Source: Paeniglutamicibacter terrestris (GTDB taxonomy: Bacteria; Actinomycetota; Actinomycetes; Actinomycetales; Micrococcaceae). Taken from it: a stretch of 64,000 bases of DNA. Below, piece by piece: positions 36,322-45,669 of this stretch (position 1 is the first letter of the stretch; each line of letters starts with the position of its first letter). The stretch is taken from positions 1,218,769 to 1,282,768 of the forward strand of contig NZ_JAAWVT010000001.1 in the NCBI RefSeq assembly GCF_012271785.1. Reading direction: 5' to 3'. The notes under the pieces were generated by a model. It saw only the letters and a program-made list of their open reading frames with translations, searched no databases and had not been told where the DNA came from. A program made the position numbers and the translations under genes.

Positions 36322-38706
36322 ATGACCAGCCAGAGTACAAGCAACGCAGCACCGGTGCACGCCGCCGACAGCCACGAGGTCATCCGCGTGCGCGGGGCGA
36401 GGGTGAATAACCTCAAGGACATTAGCGTCGAGATCCCGAAACGGCGCCTCACGGTGTTCACCGGGGTTTCGGGCTCCGGGAAATCCTCGCTGGTCTTCGG
36501 TACCATCGCCGCCGAGTCCCAGCGCATGATTAACGAGACCTACTCCGCGTTTGTGCAGGGGTTCATGCCCACCCTGGCTCGTCCCGAGGTAGACACCCTG
36601 GAGGGCCTGACCACTGCCATTCTGGTGGATCAGGAGCGTTTGGGCGCAAACCCGCGTTCCACCGTTGGCACGGTCACCGATGCCAATGCCATGCTGCGCA
36701 TCGTCTTTTCCCGCCTCGCCGAGCCGCACATCGGCTCGCCACAGGCCTACTCCTTTAACGTCCCTTCGGTCTCTGGCGCGGGCGCGGTCACCATCGAAAA
36801 GGGCGGGAAGAAGATCAAGGAGCGACGCTCCTTCTCCATCACCGGCGGTATGTGCCCCGAGTGTGAGGGCCGCGGCAAGGTTAACGACTTTGACCTCACG
36901 GCACTCTTTGATGCGGAAAAGTCCCTGAGCGAGGGTGCCTTGACCATCCCCGGGTACTCGATGGACGGCTGGTACGGCCGGATTTTCGCCGGCTCCGGCT
37001 ACTTCGACATGGACAAGAAACTTGGCGCTTTCTCCCAGCAGGAACTTGATGATCTGCTCTACCGCGAGCCGACCAAGATCAAGGTGGAGGGCATCAACCT
37101 CACCTATGAGGGCATCATTCCCAAGATGCAGAAATCATTCCTGGCCAAAGACGTTGAGGCCATGCAGCCACACATCCGCGCCTTCGTTGAGCGCGCCATC
37201 ACCTTCACCAATTGCCCCGAGTGCGAGGGCACCCGGCTGGCCGAGCACGCCCGAAACTCCAGAATCGAGGGCAAGTCCATCGCCGATGCCTGCTCGATGC
37301 AGATCAGTGATCTGGCCGTTTGGGTGCGCTCGCTCAAGGAAGCTTCGGTGGCCCCACTGTTGGAGGCACTCGGCGATACCCTGGATTCCTTTGTCGACAT
37401 CGGGTTGGGCTACCTCTCGCTGGAGCGTCCCTCCGGCACACTCTCCGGCGGTGAGGCGCAACGGACCAAGATGATCCGGCATCTGGGTTCCTCGCTGACG
37501 GATGTCACCTACGTCTTTGACGAACCCACCATCGGATTGCACCCTCACGACATCGACAAGATGAACGAGCTGCTACTGGCCCTTCGCGATAAGGGCAATA
37601 CAGTGCTGGTGGTTGAGCACAAGCCCGAGGCCATTAACATCGCCGACCACGTGGTTGATTTGGGACCAAAGGCCGGTGCCGGCGGCGGTCAGATCATGTT
37701 TGAAGGCACGGTTGCCGACCTGCGCGCATCCGACACCATCACCGGGCACCATCTGGATGACCGCACCACGCTGAAGAACACCGTCCGCCCCTGGACCCAG
37801 GCCCTTGAGGTCCGCGGGGCAAACACCAACAACCTCAAGAACGTGGATGTCGACATCCCGCTGGGGGTACTCACGGTGCTCACGGGTGTTGCCGGCTCCG
37901 GCAAGAGCTCACTGATCCGCGGCTCGGTGTCCGGCCATGAGGGCGTCATCAGCGTTGATCAGGGTGCCATCAAGGGCTCGCGGCGTTCCAACCCGGCCAC
38001 CTATACCGGGTTACTTGAACCGATTCGCAAAGCGTTTGCGAAGGCCAACGGCGTGAAGCCGGCGCTTTTCAGCGCAAATTCCGAGGGCGCCTGCCCCACC
38101 TGCAACGGCGCCGGTGTCATCTACACCGATCTGGGCATGATGGCGGGGGTCTCCAGCACCTGCGAGGAGTGCGACGGCAAGCGTTTTGACGCGATGGTGC
38201 TCGAGTACAAGCTCGGCGACAAGGACATCTCCGAGGTATTGGCCATGTCAGTGGACAACGCCCTGGTCTTCTTCGCCGACGGCGAGGCAAAGCTGCCGGC
38301 CGCGCACAAGATTCTTTCTCGACTTTCGGACGTGGGGCTGGGTTACATCAGTCTGGGCCAACCGCTGACAACACTCTCCGGCGGTGAACGCCAACGCCTC
38401 AAGCTCGCCACCCACATGGGCGAAAAGGGCGGCATCTACATTCTTGACGAGCCGACCACCGGCCTACACCTGGCCGATGTTCAACAACTGCTGGGTCTGC
38501 TTGACCGGTTGGTGGAGTCGGGAAAGTCGGTCATCGTGATCGAGCACCACCAAGCGGTCATGGCCCACGCGGATTGGATCATCGATTTGGGTCCGGGCGC
38601 CGGCCACGCGGGTGGTTCCATCGTTTTTGAAGGCACGCCTGCACGATTGGTGGCCGAGTCTGCCACGCTGACCGGAAAGCACCTGGCCGCCTACATCGGC
38701 GACTAG
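36322..38706 (+). CDS. UvrA-like ABC ATPase, short paralog (DrrC/UvrA2 type)
   Basis: 794 aa, clearly shorter than repair UvrA (about 950 aa). Two ABC modules are present: Walker A GVSGSGKSSLVF and GVAGSGKSSLI, signatures LSGGEAQR and LSGGERQR, and Walker B VFDEPT and ILDEPT. Zinc-finger-like CxxC groups are seen in GMCPECEGRG and NCPECEGTR, then ACPTCNGAG and TCEECDGK. The UvrB-binding region appears reduced. Such paralogs occur next to DNA-binding drug resistance genes and may remove intercalators from DNA. It stands alone here. Confidence 0.88.
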   Translation: MTSQSTSNAAPVHAADSHEVIRVRGARVNNLKDISVEIPKRRLTVFTGVSGSGKSSLVFGTIAAESQRMINETYSAFVQGFMPTLARPEVDTLEGLTTAILVDQERLGANPRSTVGTVTDANAMLRIVFSRLAEPHIGSPQAYSFNVPSVSGAGAVTIEKGGKKIKERRSFSITGGMCPECEGRGKVNDFDLTALFDAEKSLSEGALTIPGYSMDGWYGRIFAGSGYFDMDKKLGAFSQQELDDLLYREPTKIKVEGINLTYEGIIPKMQKSFLAKDVEAMQPHIRAFVERAITFTNCPECEGTRLAEHARNSRIEGKSIADACSMQISDLAVWVRSLKEASVAPLLEALGDTLDSFVDIGLGYLSLERPSGTLSGGEAQRTKMIRHLGSSLTDVTYVFDEPTIGLHPHDIDKMNELLLALRDKGNTVLVVEHKPEAINIADHVVDLGPKAGAGGGQIMFEGTVADLRASDTITGHHLDDRTTLKNTVRPWTQALEVRGANTNNLKNVDVDIPLGVLTVLTGVAGSGKSSLIRGSVSGHEGVISVDQGAIKGSRRSNPATYTGLLEPIRKAFAKANGVKPALFSANSEGACPTCNGAGVIYTDLGMMAGVSSTCEECDGKRFDAMVLEYKLGDKDISEVLAMSVDNALVFFADGEAKLPAAHKILSRLSDVGLGYISLGQPLTTLSGGERQRLKLATHMGEKGGIYILDEPTTGLHLADVQQLLGLLDRLVESGKSVIVIEHHQAVMAHADWIIDLGPGAGHAGGSIVFEGTPARLVAESATLTGKHLAAYIGD

Positions 38707-38729
38707 TACCCCTCCCTCGTGTGCTGGCA

Positions 38730-38763
38730 GCGCATCCGACCCTCAGGTCGGGTGCGCCGTTTT
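38730..38763 (+). terminator. terminator of the uvrA-like gene
   Basis: A 12-bp stem GCGCATCCGACC / GGTCGGGTGCGC (one T-G pair) with a 4-base loop is followed by CGTTTTG. Confidence 0.8.
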
Positions 38764-38791
38764 GTCGCTGACCGGGATGAGTCAGCGGGTA

Positions 38792-39025
38792 TCAGCTAGC
38801 GGCGGTTGAAATGACCTCATCGGGTGCCGAAGTGCCGGCAACTTCGTGGGCGCGCAAGACGATGCGAGCGCGCTCGCGCTTCATCTTCTGGCGCGGGTCC
38901 CGGTGCGGCAAGAGGTCCGCCGGTCCGAAGATGGAGAACCCGAGGTACTGAAGCCGCCAGAAAAATCTGTAGCTGAGACTCAGCCCGGTGATGTCTTCGA
39001 TGATGGGCAAACTCTTGTCACTCAT
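38792..39025 (-). CDS. hypothetical small protein
   Basis: 77 aa from ATG 39025, with a GAGG ribosome site. It has an aromatic-rich centre (YRFFWRLQYLGFSIFGPADL), a basic stretch (RDPRQKMKRERARI) and an Ala-rich end. No membrane segment is long enough to be sure and no family was recognised. It is convergent with the uvrA-like gene. Confidence 0.6.
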   Translation of the reverse strand: MSDKSLPIIEDITGLSLSYRFFWRLQYLGFSIFGPADLLPHRDPRQKMKRERARIVLRAHEVAGTSAPDEVISTAAS

Positions 39026-39174
39026 ACTTCTCGCCTCACTTTCTCTGGGAACCCTCATCGGCTGCTTAACGATTCGGGGGTTTAGCAGAACACGTCCGCC
39101 TTATTAGATTGTAGGCCAATGATTGGTGCACCAACTAAATGGCCAAACAAGGACATCAGCAAAATCTGCGTTTT

Positions 39175-39654
39175 CTAGTGGGGCGCGTTCGCGGCCGCCG
39201 CTATAACCTTTTTCATGGTTCGATGAAGAAGGGCCAGCTCGTCTGCGTCCATATCCAACCTACGCATCATTTCCTTGGGAATCTCCAAGGCCTGGACCCG
39301 GGCCTCACGGCCCTTTGGTGTTAGCACGATCTCCAGCGTCCGCTCATCACTCACACTGCGACTGCGCTGCACAAAGCCCAACGCCTCTATGCGCTTCACC
39401 AGTGGAGATAGGGTCCCCGGATCCAGCTGCAGGAGGCTACTCAGCTCCTTGATCGACAGTGGCTCGTGCTCCCACAGGGTCAGCATGACCAGGTATTGCG
39501 GGTGGGTTAGTCCCATGGGCTCAAGAACGGGGCGGTAGGCGGCAATCACACTGCGTGATGCCAAGGACAGCGCAAAACACACCTGATTCTCTAGCGCCAG
39601 CGGATCAACCAGAGGCTTATCACTCACTTTGTTCCCTGCTTTTGGTGTACTCAT
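39175..39654 (-). CDS. MarR family regulator, OhrR-like
   Basis: 159 aa from ATG 39654. The segment LENQVCFALSLASRSVIAAY has the N-terminal cysteine used by OhrR to sense organic peroxides. The winged helix contains LTHPQYLVMLTLWE, SIKELSSLLQLDPGTLSPLV and RSVSDERTLEIVLT. No ohr peroxidase gene is adjacent, so its target is not evident. It is divergent from the nonulosonate cluster. The start is not certain; nearby ATGs at 39666 and 39669 are possible. Confidence 0.85.
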   Translation of the reverse strand: MSTPKAGNKVSDKPLVDPLALENQVCFALSLASRSVIAAYRPVLEPMGLTHPQYLVMLTLWEHEPLSIKELSSLLQLDPGTLSPLVKRIEALGFVQRSRSVSDERTLEIVLTPKGREARVQALEIPKEMMRRLDMDADELALLHRTMKKVIAAAANAPH

Positions 39655-39956
39655 CGTTCTGACCATCATATGTACCGCAGTCGCGGCCATGACACCGGGG
39701 GCGCCGTACCGTAGGTCGCTGGGCCGCCGGCACCAGTGACCTCGAGAGCTCACGAGAAATCGCCGAACGGCACTGCCACCAAGCCTTATTCGATGTCCAA
39801 CACCCGTACTCGGGAGACCGCCGGCTCTCGGTTTCACCCTTTTCACCTCATGCTGACAAGGCAAAATATGCATCTGCGTACTTGTCTCCCAGTTGTCGCC
39901 TCCCGTTAACCTAAATGCGGTCCGATGGTTGATTAGCGCCGATAGCGTCTTTGGTT
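39655..39956. other. divergent intergenic region in front of the nonulosonate cluster
   Basis: No gene is seen here. It contains an interrupted inverted repeat GACAAG / CTTGTC near 39854-39885 that could bind a regulator. A possible -10 TAGCGT (39943-39948) lies 8 bases before the GTG start, which would make the first gene's mRNA leaderless. Confidence 0.4.
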
Positions 39957-41162
39957 GTGAGCACGAACAGCAAAGCAAAGACCCTAGTAATCATCCCGGC
40001 ACGGGGTGGTTCAAAAGGGATCCCGCTTAAAAACCTGCGCAGGATCGGCGGCCAAACCTTGTTGGCACGGGCCATTGAATCCGCGTTTGCCACGCCGTCA
40101 GTTCTCGACGTCGTAGTCAGCACGGATCACCCGGAAATCAAGGCAGAAGCCCTGGCACATGGTGCAACGGTCATTGACCGCCCGGCAGAAATCGCCGGTG
40201 ACACAGCAAGCAGCGAATCGGTACTGTTGCACGCCCTGGGCACGCTGGACGTACTCCCGCAAATTACCGTCTTCATCCAATGCACCTCGCCGGTCATCGA
40301 CCCGGCAGACCTGCAGGACGCCATCACCACGGTTGCCAGCGGAGCAGCGGACGTCAGCTTCGCAGCGGTCCCGGATCACGGGTTCCACTGGAGCTGCGAC
40401 GAGACGGGCACGGCCCATGCCAGCGGACACGACGCCGCACGGCGACCACGTCGGCAGGACCGCGAACCACGTTTCCGCGAAACCGGTGCGTTCTATGTCA
40501 TGGACACCGCAGGTTTCCTAGAGGCCGAACATCGATTCTTTGGTTCCTTGGCCCTGGCCCGGGTTCCGGAAGAACACGGAATCGACATTGATTCCGAGGC
40601 CGATCTTGAACTGGCGCAATGGCGCATGAGCCACGGCGAACAGGCCACAAACATCGACGTTGACGCACTCGTCACAGACTTTGATGGCGTCCATACCGAG
40701 GACACCGCGTATCTCAGCGAAGACGGCACCGAATCGGTGCGTGTCTCACGCTCCGACGGAATGGGTGTTTCGCTGCTGAAAAAAGCCGGCATACAGCTGC
40801 TGATCCTCTCCTCGGAAACCAACCCCGTTGTCACTGCTCGCGGAGCCAAGCTCGGCGTGGAGGTAGCCCAGTCGGTGGGCGACAAGGCAGCGGTACTGGC
40901 GAGATGGATGAGCGAGCGTGGACTCGATCCGGCACGTGTTGCCTACCTCGGCAACGACGTAAATGATCTAGCAGCCATGAGCATTATCGGCTGGCCACTG
41001 ACCGTGGCAGACGCCAGAGAATCGGTGCATGCAGCTTCCCGTCACCGATTGGCCCGCAATGGTGGCCACGGTGCAGTCCGTGAAGCAGCCGAGCTCATCT
41101 TGGCAGGCATCAACCTACCCGCAGACGCGGCCACCACACCCGTCCCAGCACTGGTCCATTAG
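39957..41162 (+). CDS. neuA: CMP-nonulosonate cytidylyltransferase fused to a KdsC-like HAD phosphatase
   Basis: About 401 aa in two domains. Residues 8-225 are a NeuA-type cytidylyltransferase with the nucleotide loop IPARGGSKGIPLKNL and IQCTSPVIDPADL. Residues 235-385 are a KdsC-type HAD phosphatase with nucleophile motif VTDFDGVHTED, SSE, and GNDVNDLAAM; the key aspartates are intact, so it looks active. The fusion could dephosphorylate a nonulosonate 9-phosphate and then activate it with CTP. GTG 39957 has no Shine-Dalgarno; TTG 39951 is an alternative. It is the first gene of the cluster. Confidence 0.9.
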   Translation: MSTNSKAKTLVIIPARGGSKGIPLKNLRRIGGQTLLARAIESAFATPSVLDVVVSTDHPEIKAEALAHGATVIDRPAEIAGDTASSESVLLHALGTLDVLPQITVFIQCTSPVIDPADLQDAITTVASGAADVSFAAVPDHGFHWSCDETGTAHASGHDAARRPRRQDREPRFRETGAFYVMDTAGFLEAEHRFFGSLALARVPEEHGIDIDSEADLELAQWRMSHGEQATNIDVDALVTDFDGVHTEDTAYLSEDGTESVRVSRSDGMGVSLLKKAGIQLLILSSETNPVVTARGAKLGVEVAQSVGDKAAVLARWMSERGLDPARVAYLGNDVNDLAAMSIIGWPLTVADARESVHAASRHRLARNGGHGAVREAAELILAGINLPADAATTPVPALVH

Positions 41163-41251
41163 GACCCCCCAAAACTTTCCACCAATCCTCCCCGGTACCC
41201 CACACAAAATTAATCCCCGACGGTACCGGAAATCCACGAAAGGCAAGTCCC

Positions 41252-42145
41252 ATGACTATCTCCACCACCGAAACCGCACCCGTCGCCATTGGCGATCAGC
41301 TCCTGGGCGCTGGCCAGGCCGTCTACGTCATCGGCGAGATTGGCATCAACCACAACGGTGACCTGGAGATTGCAAAGCAGCTCATCGACGTTTCCGCCAA
41401 GGCTGGCGCCAACGCAGTGAAGTTCCAGAAGCGCACCCCGGACATTTCCACCCCGATGGACATGCGTGACAAGATCCGCTCCACCCCGTGGGGCGACATG
41501 ACCTACCTGGACTACCGCTACCGCGTCGAATTTGATGCGGCACAGTACAAGGAACTGATCCGTTACGCAGCGGCGCAGGGCCTGCACGCCTTCGCTTCCC
41601 CGTGGGACGTTCCCTCGGTCGAGTTCATGGAAGAACAGGGCGCCGTCACCCACAAGGTCGCCTCGGCCTCGGTCACCGACATTGAACTGCTCAAGGCACT
41701 GGCAGAAACCGGCAAGCCGATCATTCTTTCCACGGGCATGTCCACCATCGAGCAGATCGACAAGGCCGTGGAGACCCTGGGTACCTCGAACCTGGTCATC
41801 ATGCACGCAACCTCCACCTACCCGTTGCCTCCCGAAGAAGCCAACCTGCGCATGATCACCACGCTGCAGGAACGCTACCAGGTGCCGATCGGTTACTCGG
41901 GCCACGAGCGCGGTCTGCAGATCTCGCTGGCAGCCGTCGCCCTAGGCGCCGTCACCGTCGAACGCCACATCACCCTGGACCGCACCATGTGGGGCTCGGA
42001 TCAGGCTTCCTCGCTGGAACCCAAGGGCTTCGAAGCATTGACCCGCGACATCCGCATCCTCGAAGATGCTATGGGCGACGGCGTCAAGCGCGTCTTCCCG
42101 GGCGAGTTGGCTCCGCTGTCCCGCCTGCGTCGCGTGGATGCCTAG
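41252..42145 (+). CDS. neuB: nonulosonic acid synthase (NeuB family) lacking the SAF domain
   Basis: 297 aa PEP-dependent TIM barrel. VIGEIGINHNGDLEIAK, then AVKFQKRTPD, FASPWDVPS, KVASASVTD and GYSGHERG are typical of NeuB/PseI/LegI. It condenses PEP with a hexosamine or hexose (or its 6-phosphate) to a nine-carbon acid. The chain ends after LAPLSRLRRVDA, where usual NeuB proteins (about 345 aa) continue into the SAF (antifreeze-like) domain. The stop is genuine and the cluster continues normally, so this is not a contig or frameshift effect. Confidence 0.9.
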   Translation: MTISTTETAPVAIGDQLLGAGQAVYVIGEIGINHNGDLEIAKQLIDVSAKAGANAVKFQKRTPDISTPMDMRDKIRSTPWGDMTYLDYRYRVEFDAAQYKELIRYAAAQGLHAFASPWDVPSVEFMEEQGAVTHKVASASVTDIELLKALAETGKPIILSTGMSTIEQIDKAVETLGTSNLVIMHATSTYPLPPEEANLRMITTLQERYQVPIGYSGHERGLQISLAAVALGAVTVERHITLDRTMWGSDQASSLEPKGFEALTRDIRILEDAMGDGVKRVFPGELAPLSRLRRVDA

Positions 42146-42273
42146 TCACCTCCGGTAACACAGCGTTTTATCACCGTGGGGTGTCCGCATATTGCGGGCG
42201 CCCCAGCGGCATGATGTGGCACTTTCTGCCATAACTACGATTCCCCCAGACCTAAGGACCACCTCCACTTCCT

Positions 42274-43296
42274 ATGTCCACAACAACGGAACAACCCTTA
42301 ACCCGCACCCGCGTCCCCGGTCGCATCAGCGTCATCATTCCGGCGATGAACCAGCAGGATTACATCGGCGACGCACTGGCGTCCCTGGCCCGCCAGCAAT
42401 TGGGTGAAAGGGAACTGGAAGTCCTCGTTGTTGACGACGCCTCCACCGATGCGACGGCAGCCATCACTGCCGAATTTTCCACGCGAATCCCCGGTTTGAA
42501 GATCATCACGCACCCGGTGAATCGTGGAGTTTCTGCGGCAAGGAACAGCGGACTGGAAAACGCCAGCGGAGAATTTGTGGTGTTCCTGGATCCCGATGAC
42601 TGGTTTGCCCCCACCCATCTGGCCCAGCTGGCCGATGGGCTCCAGGAACTTGGAGTCGACTTTGTGCGCTGTGACCACGTGCGTGTGACGGGCGGGAATC
42701 GTGCGGTGCACCGGGCGCCGCAGGTGAATCGACACCAGGCACTGGATCCGGGAGATGACATTAATCCGATCCATACCTCGTCAATGATTGACTACCCCTT
42801 TGTCTGGGCAGGAATGTACCGTGGGGCCATGCTGGAGACGGCCGCACCGCGCTTCGACGAAGCGCTGCGGACCTGTGAAGACCGGGCCTGGATGTGGGAA
42901 CTGAGTCTGAATGCCACGAACTACGCGATCATCAATGCTCCGGGCGTTTTCTACCGCCGCGGCCTGCCCGGGTCCCTCACCCAGGTCTTTGATGAGCGTC
43001 AGTTCGATTTTATTGATGCTTACACGCAAATCTTGGACCTCACGCTGAGCAAGGAAGAAAACCAGGTTCATGCACCCAAGGCACTACGCCAGTTCCTAGC
43101 CGTCTCCTGTCACCACCTCAAGCGTTCGGGCGATTTCCCCGCCGAACTGCGCGCCCTGCTGCGCACCCGCCTTGCCGAGCGCCTAGCTCAGATCCCCGCC
43201 CCGCTATTAGTTGACGCGCTGGAACTGCTTGATGCCCCGCGCCGGAAGATGATCAGCGCGCTGTATGACCCAGCGGCGAAGAAGGACTCCAAATGA
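42274..43296 (+). CDS. GT2 family glycosyltransferase
   Basis: 340 aa with a GT-A fold. The opening is ISVIIPAMNQQDYIGDALASL, followed by VDDASTDATAAI and the metal site FLDPDDWFAP. NRGVSAARNSGLENASG is a typical acceptor-side element. It is a soluble cytoplasmic enzyme adding a sugar to a growing glycan. Its stop overlaps the polysialyltransferase-family gene (ATGA), placing it in the same polymer pathway. The sugar donor cannot be deduced. Confidence 0.88.
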   Translation: MSTTTEQPLTRTRVPGRISVIIPAMNQQDYIGDALASLARQQLGERELEVLVVDDASTDATAAITAEFSTRIPGLKIITHPVNRGVSAARNSGLENASGEFVVFLDPDDWFAPTHLAQLADGLQELGVDFVRCDHVRVTGGNRAVHRAPQVNRHQALDPGDDINPIHTSSMIDYPFVWAGMYRGAMLETAAPRFDEALRTCEDRAWMWELSLNATNYAIINAPGVFYRRGLPGSLTQVFDERQFDFIDAYTQILDLTLSKEENQVHAPKALRQFLAVSCHHLKRSGDFPAELRALLRTRLAERLAQIPAPLLVDALELLDAPRRKMISALYDPAAKKDSK

Positions 43297-44666
43297 TCGC
43301 GCTCATCCAGGCCTCCACCTACTTCCAGGTAGTTTCTCTGGCCGCCATGGCTGATGCCGGACTGCTGCCGCCAGCCGACCGGCGCATCTTGGTGCTGGCC
43401 AACGGCAGCCAAATGCCGGAAATCACCACCGCGCTGCCCGATTACCCGGGATTCGCGGCCCTGGCTGCCCGCTTCGATGGCGTAGTTGATTTGGCCGATC
43501 TGCTCTGGCCGCGCCGCTGTGGACAGTTCAACCCGCGGGGCGAAGAACTTGCGCTCTTTGAAAAGCTCCTGCGCCACCGCTGGAACCTTGGCAGCGAGCA
43601 GGTGTCTCTGGTGCTTGAATCTATCCAGGTCAACCCCGCCCAGGCGCTGGCACGAATATTCTTCGACGCACCAATTTCCGTGCACTCCGACGGATTGATG
43701 TCCTACGGCCCGACCCGCAATAAGTTGCCGCTGCACATGCTCCAGCGACTGCGCGAGACCATCCACATCGACCTGGTCCCGGGCCTTGAACCCATGCTGC
43801 TGCTCGAACACCCCGTGCAACGCAAGGTCCTGAAGCTTGAGTCGCTCGCGGCCATTTTTTCCGAACTGGCAGCTGCCGTCGACCCGGCCAGCCTCAACCT
43901 GCCCCAAGACGGCGCCCTGGTGGTGGGCCAGTACCTGGGCTCGCTGGGCATCCTTGATACGGCCAAGGAACTCGAACTGCACCAAGGCATGCTGTTGGCC
44001 GCCCGTGACGCCGGCGCGCGCTCCGTGGTGTTCAAACCGCACCCGAGCTCGGGCCCCACCGCCGCACTGCAGCTGCGAGCCCGCGCCGAATCCCTCGGCT
44101 TGGACTTCCAGATCCTGCAGACAGATCTGCTGGCGGAAACCGTCATCACGCTCATGAAGCCGCTGGCGGTCATCTCCTGCTTCTCCACCGCTCTGCTCAG
44201 CGCCAAGAACATGCTCGGCGTCCCGGTGATCGCCGTGGGCACCAGCGAGCTGTTACAGGAGCTCAGCCCGTACCAAAACAGCAACCGGATCCCGCTCTCG
44301 ATCGTGCACGCCCAACTGGTTCAGGGCGTCAGTTCTCCGGCCGCCAGTGATTCGGTGGACGAGCTCACGCCCTTGCTGCGCGCTGTAGCCTACTGCATGC
44401 AATACCAGAACCTGCCGGAATTGCGCGACGAGGCAGCCGAATTCCTCTCCGTGAACTACCTGCGTTTCGAGCAGCACTTTAAGCGCCGACGCATTGCTGC
44501 CCTGGAGCTTCCTCCGTCATGGGCACACCCGCGGCGCAGCGGCAGGGTCATTCCCGGGGCCGCCTTCGGGCGCAAGATCCAGCGCCGTGTACTGCGTCTG
44601 TCCTCACGGTCGCTGGCCAAGGTGGCGCGCACCTTACAAGAGACCTCCACCCGTGTCTCCCGCTGA
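43293..44666 (+). CDS. polysialyltransferase-family glycosyltransferase
   Basis: 457 aa resembling the alpha-2,8-polysialyltransferase family. The bacterial sialyl motifs are present: acid-Gly (SVHSDGLMSYG), HP (VFKPHPSSGP) and Ser/Thr (CFSTALLSAKN). The N-terminal QASTYFQVVSLAA is characteristic of the group. It would use the CMP-nonulosonate made by the first two genes to build or extend a polymer. The terminal 60 residues are basic. It overlaps its neighbours on both sides. Confidence 0.85.
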   Translation: MIALIQASTYFQVVSLAAMADAGLLPPADRRILVLANGSQMPEITTALPDYPGFAALAARFDGVVDLADLLWPRRCGQFNPRGEELALFEKLLRHRWNLGSEQVSLVLESIQVNPAQALARIFFDAPISVHSDGLMSYGPTRNKLPLHMLQRLRETIHIDLVPGLEPMLLLEHPVQRKVLKLESLAAIFSELAAAVDPASLNLPQDGALVVGQYLGSLGILDTAKELELHQGMLLAARDAGARSVVFKPHPSSGPTAALQLRARAESLGLDFQILQTDLLAETVITLMKPLAVISCFSTALLSAKNMLGVPVIAVGTSELLQELSPYQNSNRIPLSIVHAQLVQGVSSPAASDSVDELTPLLRAVAYCMQYQNLPELRDEAAEFLSVNYLRFEQHFKRRRIAALELPPSWAHPRRSGRVIPGAAFGRKIQRRVLRLSSRSLAKVARTLQETSTRVSR

Positions 44667-45669
44667 ATCACCGGTGGCTAGACCCCGCTTCGGCCATGCC
44701 GAGGTGTGGGTTGAATCGCCCCTGCAGTTACTTTCCGCCATTGAGGCTCACGGAGCGGGACTGCTGGGTACCACCAGCCGCATCCACCCGCGCGGGGGCA
44801 CCACCACCCTTGACGCGACGCTGGAGACGCTGATCGCCCAGGCCCCGGTCGGGGTCGAATTCGCTCACGCGGCGCGGACCCCGCCAACGCCAGGCTCCGT
44901 TGGCGCACGACGATGGGTCACCGGAGACGCCTATTCGGGACGTGTCCAGCGTGCACTGCTGGGTCACATTGCCGTCAAGGAAGTGATGATCATCGACGAC
45001 GGGTTGGCCACGTTGGGGCTGATCAAGGCCCTTGTCTCCGATGACCCCACGCCGCTGATCCGGCCGCGCTCGGCCTCAAGCCCCGCCCGCAAGGCCCTGG
45101 GGATCGCCTCCTGGTACCGGCTGCGTTCCTTGGCTCGAGCCGGCCGGCTGCTGATCTTCACCGCCCTGCCGGTGGATCCGGTGGTGGCAGGCAAGTTCCT
45201 CGCCTTGGGCGGACATCTGGAATCACATCGTTTCGAATGGCTCAGCACTCAGCCCGTCACCGAGCGCATCGCCGAACCCACCGTGGTGGTAGGTTCGGCC
45301 ATGGCCGCCGACGGACTGATCAGTCAGGGGCCGTACTTAGACTGGCTGAAGTCTCTGACCCAGGATGGGCCCGTCGCCTATTTCCCGCACCGTCGCGAAT
45401 CCCAGGACTTCTTGGACCGGCTTGCCGAACAAGAGCTCATTGCGGTGCGCCACCACACCATTCCCATCGAGATGCGACTACGGAACCTGCGCAGCGGACA
45501 GGTGGTGCGGGCATTACCTTCCACCGCGCTTCCGTCGCTACGCCTGCTGTTGGGCAGCGCAGGCGTCCGAATCATCGGTAAACCGATCCCTGAAGCTTGG
45601 TGGCAACCTGCCGCATCCCCCGAACTGCGCACACATCTTTCCTCGTCACTGGAGCTACTTACCCCATGA
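44653..45669 (+). CDS. sialyltransferase-like glycosyltransferase (GT52/polysialyltransferase clan)
   Basis: 338 aa from GTG 44653, overlapping the preceding gene by 14 bases. The N-terminus VWVESPLQLLSAIEAHG and the motifs IIDDGLATL (acid-acid-Gly), YFPHRRES (His in the HP position) and LPSTALPS (Ser/Thr) reproduce the catalytic pattern of GT52 and related sialyltransferases. It probably transfers the same CMP-activated sugar, perhaps for the first residue or another linkage. The start is uncertain; GTG 44674 is possible. The stop overlaps the next start (ATGA). Confidence 0.75.
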   Translation: MSPAESPVARPRFGHAEVWVESPLQLLSAIEAHGAGLLGTTSRIHPRGGTTTLDATLETLIAQAPVGVEFAHAARTPPTPGSVGARRWVTGDAYSGRVQRALLGHIAVKEVMIIDDGLATLGLIKALVSDDPTPLIRPRSASSPARKALGIASWYRLRSLARAGRLLIFTALPVDPVVAGKFLALGGHLESHRFEWLSTQPVTERIAEPTVVVGSAMAADGLISQGPYLDWLKSLTQDGPVAYFPHRRESQDFLDRLAEQELIAVRHHTIPIEMRLRNLRSGQVVRALPSTALPSLRLLLGSAGVRIIGKPIPEAWWQPAASPELRTHLSSSLELLTP

